Source: Thiomicrorhabdus sp. (GTDB taxonomy: Bacteria; Pseudomonadota; Gammaproteobacteria; Thiomicrospirales; Thiomicrospiraceae). Taken from it: DNA of 64,000 bases. The translations under genes were made by a program, and so were the position numbers. This document shows, one piece after another, positions 12,179-20,655 of the stretch (position 1 is the stretch's first letter; the number at the start of each line of letters is the position of its first letter). Location of the stretch: the NCBI RefSeq assembly GCF_963677875.1, contig NZ_OY782564.1, forward strand, positions 310,001-374,000, in the 5' to 3' direction. The notes beneath the pieces are model-generated. The model made no database searches and was not told the origin of the DNA. It saw only the letters and a program-made list of their open reading frames with translations.

Positions 12179-12752
12179 GACCCCTCTCCTCTTTTCCCAG
12201 ACCTTCAAGCGTCTCGCCGCTATCGAGCCTGGACGATTTGGCGGTTCCGCTTCGGGTGTTTCTATTTGGCAGATACTTTTGCAAGTCCAAGTTGTCGATT
12301 TTGGTTTTACTCCAGTCAATTCTGCGAATCAACCAGCGCACCATAAAACGAATCACATGACTTGGATAAGGACTGGCATAAATAATCTCCGGCTGCGGAC
12401 GGTATCCATGCAGACGCTCGACTAAAATGCTTTCTTCATTTTCATCCGGACGAATCCGGATAAAACCACACTGGGTTTCATCAAAACTGGTGCTGTAATA
12501 AATGCGCACCAGACGACTCATGCTGAAAACCGCTTTGGACAAAATTGTCGATTCGTGTTTACCGTTGACGCCAATCGTATTGAGAAAAATATTCTGCGTC
12601 ATCAGGGCACGGAAAAAACTATCGATATCGACAAAATCCACCAACTCATGCGGCTGATGGCTTTTGGAAAAACGCTTCACCGCCTGACTGCGCGTTTTTA
12701 AACGGTCATAAAAATATTGCAGGGACGATTCGGTTACCGGTGTGTTTTTCAT
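12168..12752 (-). CDS. Hypothetical protein at the end of the sucrose operon
   Basis: This 194-aa protein is not recognised. It is predicted soluble and basic, with a helical N-terminal half (residues 1-60) and no signal peptide or TM helix. A possible beta-rich middle contains RPDENEESILVERLHGYRPQPE. The low-complexity charged tail ends in GKEERGHVE. The start is supported by an AGAGGTAG site before the ATG. It follows amylosucrase by 96 bp on the same strand, so a role in sucrose metabolism or its regulation is possible but rests on position alone. Confidence 0.65.
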   Translation of the reverse strand: MKNTPVTESSLQYFYDRLKTRSQAVKRFSKSHQPHELVDFVDIDSFFRALMTQNIFLNTIGVNGKHESTILSKAVFSMSRLVRIYYSTSFDETQCGFIRIRPDENEESILVERLHGYRPQPEIIYASPYPSHVIRFMVRWLIRRIDWSKTKIDNLDLQKYLPNRNTRSGTAKSSRLDSGETLEGLGKEERGHVE

Positions 12753-12848
12753 CTTATCTACCTCTAATATCTCTTAACGGCAGAAGGCGAAAAACTGTAG
12801 CAAATTTGCCGACCAAATCGTCGATCGACAACTCAGTCGAACGGAGGA

Positions 12849-14804
12849 TTACATCGATGTCAGCCAGTAGAAACTGAATCCCGGAACCACCAGAGTCCCG
12901 TTATAGATTTCCGGCTGGCGGCGACTGTACAGATCCAGAAACTGGCCATCCCGGAATTGGGATAACGGCATGACATCGGATAAATCGAGCTTCTGCGGGC
13001 TACCGTTAAAGTTGGCGATCACCAAAACCTGATCATTGTATTTTTCTCGGTTATAACGACTGAAAACAAACAGATTCGGATTGCCGACATCAATCAATTC
13101 CCGATTATTAAAATCGGCAAATGCTTCAACATCCTTGCGGACACTGATCATTTTCTTCAGCGCACTGAAAACTTCATATTCAATTGTGTCCGGCGTATTG
13201 CGCAAATCCGCTTTTTGCCAATCGATATGCGGCCGATGCACCCAGCGGTTATCGTCCATCTTATTCAGATCTTCCAGATAGGAGTCGTCATTCAAAGTGC
13301 CGATTTCATCGCCGTAGTACAGTAACGGAATACCGCCAAAAGAGAGAATCATGCTGTGCAGCAGCAGGATAATTTTCACGGCATCCTTCTGAGCCTCCTG
13401 ATCGCCATTTCGAATAGCGTATTCCAAACCGACCAGAGAGGCCAAAGAGCCTGAAATGCGCGCATCACCGGTTTTGAAGTTTTCGGCAAACGGCAGGCCT
13501 CGAGCATGCGAATGATCAAATTTTCCCGTCAGATAATCAATCAGGAACTTTCGGTGCGATTGCGGATTGTAGTCCGCCTGCGCAATATCGTAATCATCGA
13601 ACCCCAAACCGATATCATCGTGGCAGCGCACATAGTTCAGCCAGGTGGCGCGCTCTAGCTTAACCGGCAAACTCTTGATTCCCTGATTCAGCAACTTGGC
13701 ATTTTTCGTCGCAACCGCATCCCACAATAACGCCATAAAAGTTGCGTTATAGGCGATCTCGCACTCTTTGGCAATGACCGCATCCTCACCAAAATATTTG
13801 GTAACTTCGGATGGCGCGACAATCGCCTCGGCAATAAACAGCACTCCCGGAGCCGTCACCTGGCAGCAGTCCTTCAGCAACTGCAAAATCAGGTGTGCTT
13901 CATATTCGTTCTGACAAGTGCTGCCGAGCTTTTTCCATAAAAACGCCACCGCATCCAGACGCAGGATATCCGCCCCTTGATTAGCCCAATACAGAATGAC
14001 ATCCAGCATCTCGATAAACACCGCCGGATTGTTATAGTTCAAATCCCACTGGTAATTATTGAACACCGTCATCACCCAGCGCTGCATCTTCTCATCCCAG
14101 GTGAAATTTCCCGGCGACGTTTCCGGAAACACCTCCAGCATACTCTCTTCAAACATATCGGGGATATTTCGGGTTTCGAAAGTATAGTAATAATTCTGAT
14201 ACTTCGAATCGCCCTGGCGTGCCTTTTGCGCCCATTCGTGTTCGTCGGAGGTATGGTTCAAAACCACATCCAGAGCCAACAGAATATCCCGCGAACGCAT
14301 GGAATCCGACAACGCCTTCAAGTCCTCCATCGAACCGATGCGCTCATCGATCATACGAAAATCACTAACGGCATAACCACCGTCACTGCGGCCTTCGGGG
14401 CATTTCATAATCGGCATAATATGCACCATGTTCACCCCCAATTCCTGGAAGTAGTGCAAACGCTCTTTCATTCCTTGAAGATTGTCGGCAAAACCGTTGG
14501 CATACAATGCCATCCCGACCCATTTCTGGCTGAGAAACCAGTTGTAATCCTTCTCGCGCGCAATATCCAACGCTTTCAAATCGTCCGGTCGTTTGATGTA
14601 TTTGCGAGCCATGGTTTCAACCAGTTTCAAGGCCTGCTGCTCAAAATCGGCTCGCTTGCCGTAGAGCTGCTCAAACAAACCGTGGATAGCATAAAAATTC
14701 GCACCAAGACGGGTATAAAAATGCCGCAAATCTTCTTCGTAAATATCCGGCTTGATTTGGTTGAGAATATCATTCAACAGCGAATGAGAGATTTGCTCGT
14801 ACAT
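12849..14804 (-). CDS. ams: Amylosucrase (GH13)
   Basis: This 651-aa GH13 enzyme transfers the glucosyl unit of sucrose to alpha-glucan and releases fructose. GH13 motifs appear in order: DVVLNHTSDEH, LRLDAVAFLWK (nucleophile Asp near 283), FIAEAI (acid/base Glu near 323) and CHDDIGLGF (Asp near 396). The ~100-residue helical N-terminal domain and overall length match amylosucrase rather than the ~500-aa sucrose phosphorylases. Sucrose hydrolase is a close alternative that sequence alone cannot exclude. In this operon it would recover carbon from sucrose, with the fructose passing to the adjacent fructokinase. Confidence 0.88.
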   Translation of the reverse strand: MYEQISHSLLNDILNQIKPDIYEEDLRHFYTRLGANFYAIHGLFEQLYGKRADFEQQALKLVETMARKYIKRPDDLKALDIAREKDYNWFLSQKWVGMALYANGFADNLQGMKERLHYFQELGVNMVHIMPIMKCPEGRSDGGYAVSDFRMIDERIGSMEDLKALSDSMRSRDILLALDVVLNHTSDEHEWAQKARQGDSKYQNYYYTFETRNIPDMFEESMLEVFPETSPGNFTWDEKMQRWVMTVFNNYQWDLNYNNPAVFIEMLDVILYWANQGADILRLDAVAFLWKKLGSTCQNEYEAHLILQLLKDCCQVTAPGVLFIAEAIVAPSEVTKYFGEDAVIAKECEIAYNATFMALLWDAVATKNAKLLNQGIKSLPVKLERATWLNYVRCHDDIGLGFDDYDIAQADYNPQSHRKFLIDYLTGKFDHSHARGLPFAENFKTGDARISGSLASLVGLEYAIRNGDQEAQKDAVKIILLLHSMILSFGGIPLLYYGDEIGTLNDDSYLEDLNKMDDNRWVHRPHIDWQKADLRNTPDTIEYEVFSALKKMISVRKDVEAFADFNNRELIDVGNPNLFVFSRYNREKYNDQVLVIANFNGSPQKLDLSDVMPLSQFRDGQFLDLYSRRQPEIYNGTLVVPGFSFYWLTSM

Positions 14805-14894
14805 AACGCCCCCAGAATCGGTTAGCTAATTTCAGTCTGTTTAAGAAGAGGATGGACACGTTTTTCGCCAAAACCCAAGGTTGCAGGCTGTGAA

Positions 14895-15764
14895 CTAACC
14901 CAATAAATCCGTATAAAAATCAACATTGTCACAAGTCGCTCCACGCAAGCCGATCACGCGACCGGCAAAGGATTGAGCCTGCTCGAGAATCTTTTTAAGC
15001 GGCCAGTTTCGAAGCAAACCGTGAATATAGACCGCAGTAAATGCATCTCCCGCACCCACCGTATCAACAAAGCGCCCCAATGCTTTCGGGGTTTGCCGAT
15101 AAAAGCCTTGGGGCGTTAAAATCGCCACCCCTTCTGCACCTTGAGTCACGATAAGTTGCTCGCAAGCAAAACGTTTCCGAAAAGCCTGCATTGCGGCCTG
15201 AACATCCGGCCCTGCAAAGCCCAGTTGACGCAATTCATCCATATTCAACTTGATCCATCTGGCTCTTCGCAGCCACCTGAACAGCACTTCTTTTTCCCAC
15301 CACGGCGCTCTCAGATTCACATCCAGAAAGATTGACCAGTCTCCGGCAGCAAGAATTTTTTCGAATTGTTCACGTGCATAATGACTCCGCAATGCCAAAG
15401 AACCGTGATAGAGAATTCCTCCGGATCGGGGCAACACTGTTTCATCGCCGCTGATAAAATCATAGGCACTATCCGGGGTAATCTCGTAATGCGGCTCCTT
15501 ATCGATCAAAGTCACCTCAACTTTACCGGTCGGATGAACGTCGTCAGTCTGAATATTCTGCGTGGAAATTCCCCAAGCTTCGGCACGCTTTCTAATGGCC
15601 TCCCCCAAAGAATCACGGCCGATTCGAGAAAGAAACACCGGGTGATCACCCAGAGCCTGCAAATGCCAACAGATATTAAAAGGCGCCCCACCGAGAACCC
15701 GCTCACCATTCGGAAAACAGTCGAACAGTACTTCTCCGAAAATCGTCACTGCTGGTTCAGTCAT
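14895..15764 (-). CDS. fruK: Fructokinase (PfkB/ribokinase family)
   Basis: The 289-aa sugar kinase carries the family's first signature (GGAPFNICWHLQALG, near residue 26) and the catalytic DTVGAGDAF motif near residue 243. Fructose is the likely substrate because sucrose cleavage by the next gene yields free fructose. The start overlaps the end of spp by 8 bp, indicating translational coupling. The symbol follows usage in other sps-spp-fruK-ams operons. Confidence 0.88.
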   Translation of the reverse strand: MTEPAVTIFGEVLFDCFPNGERVLGGAPFNICWHLQALGDHPVFLSRIGRDSLGEAIRKRAEAWGISTQNIQTDDVHPTGKVEVTLIDKEPHYEITPDSAYDFISGDETVLPRSGGILYHGSLALRSHYAREQFEKILAAGDWSIFLDVNLRAPWWEKEVLFRWLRRARWIKLNMDELRQLGFAGPDVQAAMQAFRKRFACEQLIVTQGAEGVAILTPQGFYRQTPKALGRFVDTVGAGDAFTAVYIHGLLRNWPLKKILEQAQSFAGRVIGLRGATCDNVDFYTDLLG

Positions 15765-16614
15765 AGAAAGCGCCCCACTCCTTTAACATTTCTCGACTCT
15801 CTGGAAAATAATGACCGACACCCTGCAGAATGCCGGCAGCGTAATTCCCGAGATGTTCTGAATCATTTTTGGCCAGAAACAACCGTGAGCGGCACCCGTT
15901 TGCCTCTGCCATCCGCTTGGCTTGCGACCTGACATCCTCGGTCGCATTTGCCACCAGAACTGAAGGGATCGGGCTGATTAAAACCGGTAGGTCATTACCG
16001 CTGTCGCCGGCAAACATCAGGCGATCAGCATCCAAGCCCAGCAGGCAGTGCAGAAACTCGATTGCATGCAGTTTCGTCGCATTCGACGGCAAAATATCCA
16101 ACAGCCCCTGATGCCGAGTTTCATCGATACTCCAGATCAGGCTGCTGTCGATCTGCAAAGGCCGCAATGCGGATTCGGCCGCCTTCAAATAAAAATCCGC
16201 TGTTGCACAACCGAGATCGGCGTAGAAACTCACTTTGTGAGTATTCTGTTTACTGTCTTCCTGCAATTTCAGACCGGCAATACCTGATAAACTCGCAGCG
16301 ATCTCTTCTCGGCTTACCTTTTTCCAGGCTTTGCCAATCTCAGTTTCCCATTCGCAAAGCTCCGACCAACTGCCATTGGAATTGCGATAAATCTTGCTGC
16401 CGACATCGGTAATTGCGTAATCGGGAACAGGCAAACGAAACTCGACGATGGCCTCTTCCAACAAAGTAATATCTCGCCCGGTAACATATGCCAAAGTGAC
16501 TTCGGGAAGCGAACAAAAATTCGCAAAACGACCACGAGCAGACGGATATTCCGGCTGCACCCCATTCGGAATAAGTGTTCGATCCAGATCGGTGCAAAGC
16601 AACATCGACTTCAT
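15757..16614 (-). CDS. spp: Sucrose-phosphate phosphatase (HAD superfamily)
   Basis: This 285-aa HAD-type hydrolase removes phosphate from sucrose-6-phosphate. The nucleophile and acid/base aspartates are in DLDRT (Asp9, Asp11), and the Mg2+-binding FAGDSGNDLPVL loop is near residue 198. The gene abuts sps with no spacer and overlaps fruK, so synthesis and dephosphorylation are tightly coupled in expression. Its fold is also present as the C-terminal domain of the neighbouring synthase. Confidence 0.9.
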   Translation of the reverse strand: MKSMLLCTDLDRTLIPNGVQPEYPSARGRFANFCSLPEVTLAYVTGRDITLLEEAIVEFRLPVPDYAITDVGSKIYRNSNGSWSELCEWETEIGKAWKKVSREEIAASLSGIAGLKLQEDSKQNTHKVSFYADLGCATADFYLKAAESALRPLQIDSSLIWSIDETRHQGLLDILPSNATKLHAIEFLHCLLGLDADRLMFAGDSGNDLPVLISPIPSVLVANATEDVRSQAKRMAEANGCRSRLFLAKNDSEHLGNYAAGILQGVGHYFPESREMLKEWGAFYD

Positions 16615-18801
16615 TTAAATACTCTCCTTCGGCGAACGGCACTCACCAAAAAAGTCATAATATTCAAATGCCTCAAGAATGCCTTTTTCATAGCTGTTCT
16701 CAGCAAAATAGATGCGATCAAGATCCGTCAACTGCAACAGTTCTTCATCGTGCCGATTCGCCACCACAACCGCCAAAGCATTGCCGCGCATCATATCCTC
16801 GTCTGATCCGGAACCGCCCGCAACCAGAACCCGCTCCAACGGAATCTGCCAGCGATCGACCACATAACGCAACGCCATTCCTTTAGAAGCACGAATCGGC
16901 AAAATATCCAGATACTGGCCGAAAGAAAACTGAACATTCACCGCCTGCTCTTCCTGATGCAGTAATCCGACCAATTCATCCGGATCAAGTTGCTGAGTAT
17001 CAACCATATAGCTGATTTTAAAGTGCGACTGCTCCGATTTCGCCTGCCGAGTCAAACCCGGCACGCTATCCAGCAACGACTTGATCTGGTGCGGTGTCCA
17101 GTGGTAATCGATATGCTTTTCCCAAGTAGCATCTTTTGTCAACTCCGGCGCATAGTTGATCTCTGTGCCACTGCCGGTAATCAAAATATCCGGCTCGGGA
17201 ATACGGTGATGTTTCAACAAACGCAAAGCCGAATCGAGACGCCGACCGGTAGCAATAACGAACAAGGTCGTTTTTCGGTTCTCTCTTAGCAGCTGCAACA
17301 TGGTCTGCAACGCATCGGGACACCCCATCAAATTCTGATCGAGACTGCTGACAAAAGCGCGGTCTTTGTAGAGTCCACTACGCTTCGAAACCGGCTTTCT
17401 TTGCAGACGTTCCGATTTTTCGATAATCGGGCTGATCACCTTAAGATAACGCTCGGCATGCGCCTGCCAGGAATAATGCTCTCTGACTCCGCTAAGACCC
17501 TGTTGAACCAACTTTTCACGCCCTTGCGGCGAATTTAATAAAGACTGCAAAGCCTCGGTAATACTCTGCGGCTCCAAAGGATCGATCAGCAAACCGTTGT
17601 TGCAGTTGGCGATAATATCTCTCGGGCCGCCGTCTTCGGTCGCGACAATCGGCAGCCCGGATGCAGCAGCTTCAATCAAGGTCAAACCGAAAGGCTCCGT
17701 TAACGCCGGATTAACAAACACCCCGCCGGACGCTGTAGCAATACGATAAATATCCGGTACTTCATTGCGACTGTGGTGTTTAGGCAAAGCCACTTTGCCA
17801 TACAGATCGTAGCGATCAATCATTGCCCAAAGATCGTGAAACACCTGCTTCGCTCCGGCATCGAGATCATCCACATCGTCCCGATTACCGGCAACAATGA
17901 CCAAATTCGCCTGCTCTTGAAGCGTTCGGGAAAGCCCGAAAGCCTCAATCAGCGACGTAATATTCTTTCTCGCATCAGGACGGGACAAGGCCAGAATAAT
18001 CGGCTTTCCGGGATCTTTCAGGTGAGCAACCATGCGAGAAAATAATTCCGAATTCAGTTCATCACCGATCGGCGCCGTAAAATTCGCCAGGTTCACGCCC
18101 GGCGGAAGCACACGCATCTGCTCAGGTTGATAATAATCGTACACTTCGTACTGCTCTTCGATTTCCTGATGAGTGCTGGTAATCACGCGTTCGGCCGAAG
18201 CCAGAGTATGTTCTTCCGCATCGATGCGACGCGACATATTGTAAAGAGATTCGATTTCACCATTGTGCAGACCGGCGGCAATCAACCGCGCCCTCTTGAC
18301 CCGGCCCAGAGAATGCCCCGTGTGAATCAGCGGGATCGACAACCAGTGCGTTAACAGCGAGCCGACATAACCCGCATCGGCATAATGGCTGTGCAAAATA
18401 TCCGGAAAACCGTTCTGGCCGCGAAAATACGCCGCCATGTTATCGGCAAACGTATCCAGATGATCCCAAAGCTGCTCCTTGGGAAGGTATTCATCCGGCC
18501 CGGCCTCAATTCGGACAATCTGCAATTTATCGTTTAAGCGTTCAATCGGCTCGGCATAATCGGATGCAAGAGTATCATCACGGACAAGGCGGGTAAACAA
18601 TTCGACCTTTTTCACCCCGGGGCAAGCGGCCAAAGCTTGCGCCAGCTCAACGACATATAAAGTCTGACCACCGGTGTCCGCATCTCGACCCAGTTCGAGA
18701 TTGCGCCAGCGAATCAATCCATGAACACTGATCAGAGCGATATGGATACCGTTTTCATCAGCAGAAAGCGTATTTTTGTGTGTTTGACTAAAGATAAGCA
18801 A
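16615..18801 (-). CDS. sps: Sucrose-phosphate synthase with C-terminal HAD domain
   Basis: This 728-aa GT4-type enzyme transfers glucose from a nucleotide sugar to fructose-6-phosphate. The N-terminal GT-B lobe contains DADTGGQTLYVVELA and HSHYADAGYVG, then GHSLGRVKRARL. The EPFGLTLIEAAASG glutamate motif lies near residue 370. Residues ~480-728 form a HAD/SPP-like domain with GGSGSDEDMMRG. Its first motif reads SSLDQNLMG instead of DxDxT, so phosphatase activity of this domain is doubtful. The only usable start before the conserved region is a TTG at 18801 with a poorly placed AAAGG, so initiation is probably inefficient or misassigned by a few codons. Confidence 0.9.
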   Translation of the reverse strand: MLIFSQTHKNTLSADENGIHIALISVHGLIRWRNLELGRDADTGGQTLYVVELAQALAACPGVKKVELFTRLVRDDTLASDYAEPIERLNDKLQIVRIEAGPDEYLPKEQLWDHLDTFADNMAAYFRGQNGFPDILHSHYADAGYVGSLLTHWLSIPLIHTGHSLGRVKRARLIAAGLHNGEIESLYNMSRRIDAEEHTLASAERVITSTHQEIEEQYEVYDYYQPEQMRVLPPGVNLANFTAPIGDELNSELFSRMVAHLKDPGKPIILALSRPDARKNITSLIEAFGLSRTLQEQANLVIVAGNRDDVDDLDAGAKQVFHDLWAMIDRYDLYGKVALPKHHSRNEVPDIYRIATASGGVFVNPALTEPFGLTLIEAAASGLPIVATEDGGPRDIIANCNNGLLIDPLEPQSITEALQSLLNSPQGREKLVQQGLSGVREHYSWQAHAERYLKVISPIIEKSERLQRKPVSKRSGLYKDRAFVSSLDQNLMGCPDALQTMLQLLRENRKTTLFVIATGRRLDSALRLLKHHRIPEPDILITGSGTEINYAPELTKDATWEKHIDYHWTPHQIKSLLDSVPGLTRQAKSEQSHFKISYMVDTQQLDPDELVGLLHQEEQAVNVQFSFGQYLDILPIRASKGMALRYVVDRWQIPLERVLVAGGSGSDEDMMRGNALAVVVANRHDEELLQLTDLDRIYFAENSYEKGILEAFEYYDFFGECRSPKESI

Positions 18802-18836
18802 CCTTTTGAGTGTTTAAGAAAAAACATCTGACAGAC

Positions 18837-18854
18837 CGGAAAAGCACTTTTCCG
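18837..18854. repeat. 18-bp near-perfect palindrome upstream of sps
   Basis: CGGAAAAG-CA-CTTTTCCG lies about 36 bp upstream of the sps start, in the 220-bp divergent region before the HDOD gene. It could be an operator for the sucrose operon or a leader hairpin. No -35/-10 pair stands out around it. Confidence 0.45.
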
Positions 18855-19021
18855 TCCCTAAAACTTTAACAATCTTTGCGAAAAATTTAAACTCCGACAA
18901 CTAAGAATCAAGTTTCGTTGCCAGCGGCCGTTACAGATCCGATAAGGGAAAAAATGCCCTTTTAGCACTGGCCGAAAGCAGTCGGACAGTCGAATCCGAT
19001 CGATAAACGAGGAAAACTGGC

Positions 19022-19897
19022 TTGAAAATCGATATGAAAACAGGCATGCATAATGCCGGGGAAATTTTACAGGCGCTTGAAGTTAAAAGTCTGCCGGCCG
19101 AAATTTTCGAGCTGGAGGAAGCGATGTTGTCCGAAGCACCGAATATGGTCGAAATCGCTAATATCATCAGCAAGCATCCGGAATTGCTCGGCGAATTTCT
19201 CAGCATCAGCAATCAGGTGCTGCGACGCTCTCAGGATGATCTGATTTTCGATGCACGCGCGGCAGTCAACCTGCTTGGTTTACAGGAAATTCAACAACTG
19301 TTTCTGTTAAGCTATCTGCAAAAAAATCTTCCCAAAGACGACCGTGACCGTAAACTGATCATTCGTTCGAAACGAGCGGCAATCGCGGCTGCCGAGCTGT
19401 CCTACTGGATTCACGAATTACCTCGCAGCGAAGCGTATCTGGTTGCCTTCCTACAAGACATCGGCGCCCTCTATCTGAGCCGGTTCGATCCAACGTATAT
19501 TTCGAAATTTCTAAATACCGAACTGACTGAACCCTTCAGCGCTTACGAACGGGAATTAAACCGCTACCAGACTGCCCACACCTATCTGGGCAGTCTGATT
19601 GCAAGACGTTGGCATCTGGGGAATTTACTCTGCAAGAGCATTCTTCTGCACCACACCAGACAGCTGGAGTCGCTCACCCAATACGACTCCCGCGTCGCCC
19701 AGATGGTCGCATTAATTCAACTCTCGAACGGATTAGTCTTCAGAGAATTTTCCGATCACCATGAAACCGAAGAACTGCAAACCTCAATTCATCAGGCCAT
19801 CGAATATCTGGAACTGCCGGATAAAGCCATCACGGCAGCAAACGCTTCACTAAAAAAGTGGGGACCAAACTGCTGCGAACACATGGCCAGCCACTAA
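19022..19897 (+). CDS. HDOD domain-containing protein
   Basis: This 291-aa cytoplasmic protein consists mostly of one HDOD domain, a catalytically dead HD relative used in signalling and stress control. Conserved-type segments are SLPAEIFELEE, NIISKHPELLGEFLSISN and the AYLVAFLQDIGALYL region. No GGDEF, EAL or receiver domain is attached. The TTG start at 19022 is preferred because GAGG (19009-19012) is nine bases upstream. The ATG at 19034 would be too far from it. It is divergent from the sucrose operon. No partner is evident. Confidence 0.82.
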   Translation: MKIDMKTGMHNAGEILQALEVKSLPAEIFELEEAMLSEAPNMVEIANIISKHPELLGEFLSISNQVLRRSQDDLIFDARAAVNLLGLQEIQQLFLLSYLQKNLPKDDRDRKLIIRSKRAAIAAAELSYWIHELPRSEAYLVAFLQDIGALYLSRFDPTYISKFLNTELTEPFSAYERELNRYQTAHTYLGSLIARRWHLGNLLCKSILLHHTRQLESLTQYDSRVAQMVALIQLSNGLVFREFSDHHETEELQTSIHQAIEYLELPDKAITAANASLKKWGPNCCEHMASH

Positions 19898-19916
19898 AAA
19901 ATTTGAAGCGAAAAAC

Positions 19917-19940
19917 AAAAAGCCCCGTTAAACGGGGCTT
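19917..19940 (-). terminator. Terminator shared by ssb and the HDOD gene
   Basis: GCCCCG/CGGGGC stem with a 5-nt loop. The minus strand is followed by a T-tract (TTTTTGTTTTT), so it mainly ends ssb transcription. The HDOD gene converges on it. Confidence 0.75.
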
Positions 19941-19981
19941 CTGAATCGTTACCTGGCGAAAGCAAGTCTTTTTAAGATTTT

Positions 19982-20629
19982 TTAAAAAGGTACATCGTCG
20001 TCGTCGAAATCATTCGGCACATACGCCGGCGCTCTTTGCGGCTGACCACCCATCGGTTGCGGGCTTGGCTGCTGCCCGCCGCCGAAGCCCCCCTGGTTGC
20101 CGCCTCTCATGCCGCCGGATGGCATCGGACGCGACGAATTCTGCGCCGGGGCCGATTGCCCCATCGGCTGCTGATAGCCTCCGCCCTGATAGTTGCTCTG
20201 CGGCGCAGCCATATTGTTCTGCATCGGTTGCTGCGGTGCGCTTTGATTGTAAGAGTTATCGAAAGCGGCATCTCCCTGACGAGGGCCGCCGCCAAGCATC
20301 TGCATGTTTCCGTCGAATCCGCTCAATACCACTTCGGTTGTATAACGATCCTGACCATTCTGATCCTGCCATTTTCGGGTTTGCAGTTTGCCTTCCAAAT
20401 AAACTTGAGACCCTTTTTTCAGGTACTGCCCGGCAATCTCCGCCAGTTTTCCGAAAATCGCCACGCGGTGCCACTCGGTTTTCTGTTGCTTCTGCCCGGT
20501 CGATTTGTCGTTCCACTCTTCACTGGTGGCCACACTCAGATTGGCGATCGCATTTCCGTTAGCCGCATATTTCACATCGGGATCCTGCCCCAAGGTTCCG
20601 ACTAAAATGACTTTATTTACACCACGCAT
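19982..20629 (-). CDS. ssb: Single-stranded DNA-binding protein
   Basis: This 215-aa SSB protects ssDNA during replication, recombination and repair. The OB-fold (residues 1-110) begins [18 protein letters not shown] long Gln/Gly/Pro-rich disordered linker follows, and the acidic tip DDDDVPF recruits partner proteins. The linker is longer than in the 178-aa E. coli SSB. The gene is 26 bp behind an MFS transporter gene, with uvrA nearby, an arrangement also found in Pseudomonas. Confidence 0.97.
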   Translation of the reverse strand: MRGVNKVILVGTLGQDPDVKYAANGNAIANLSVATSEEWNDKSTGQKQQKTEWHRVAIFGKLAEIAGQYLKKGSQVYLEGKLQTRKWQDQNGQDRYTTEVVLSGFDGNMQMLGGGPRQGDAAFDNSYNQSAPQQPMQNNMAAPQSNYQGGGYQQPMGQSAPAQNSSRPMPSGGMRGGNQGGFGGGQQPSPQPMGGQPQRAPAYVPNDFDDDDVPF

Positions 20630-20655
20630 ATCTAACTCTCTTTACTCTATACAGT

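Noticed and set aside
12071..12319. 82-aa reading frame overlapping the 194-aa gene
   Set aside because: Its first 47 codons lie inside the 194-aa gene in another frame with no ribosome-binding site. Only the last 35 codons, behind AGGAGAGG, are kept.
12849..14804. Sucrose phosphorylase instead of amylosucrase
   Set aside because: The 651-aa length and helical N-terminal domain match amylosucrase. Phosphorylases are ~500 aa without that domain.
13977..14825. 282-aa open frame antisense to amylosucrase
   Set aside because: Shadow of the GH13 gene, His/Ile-rich composition without a family.
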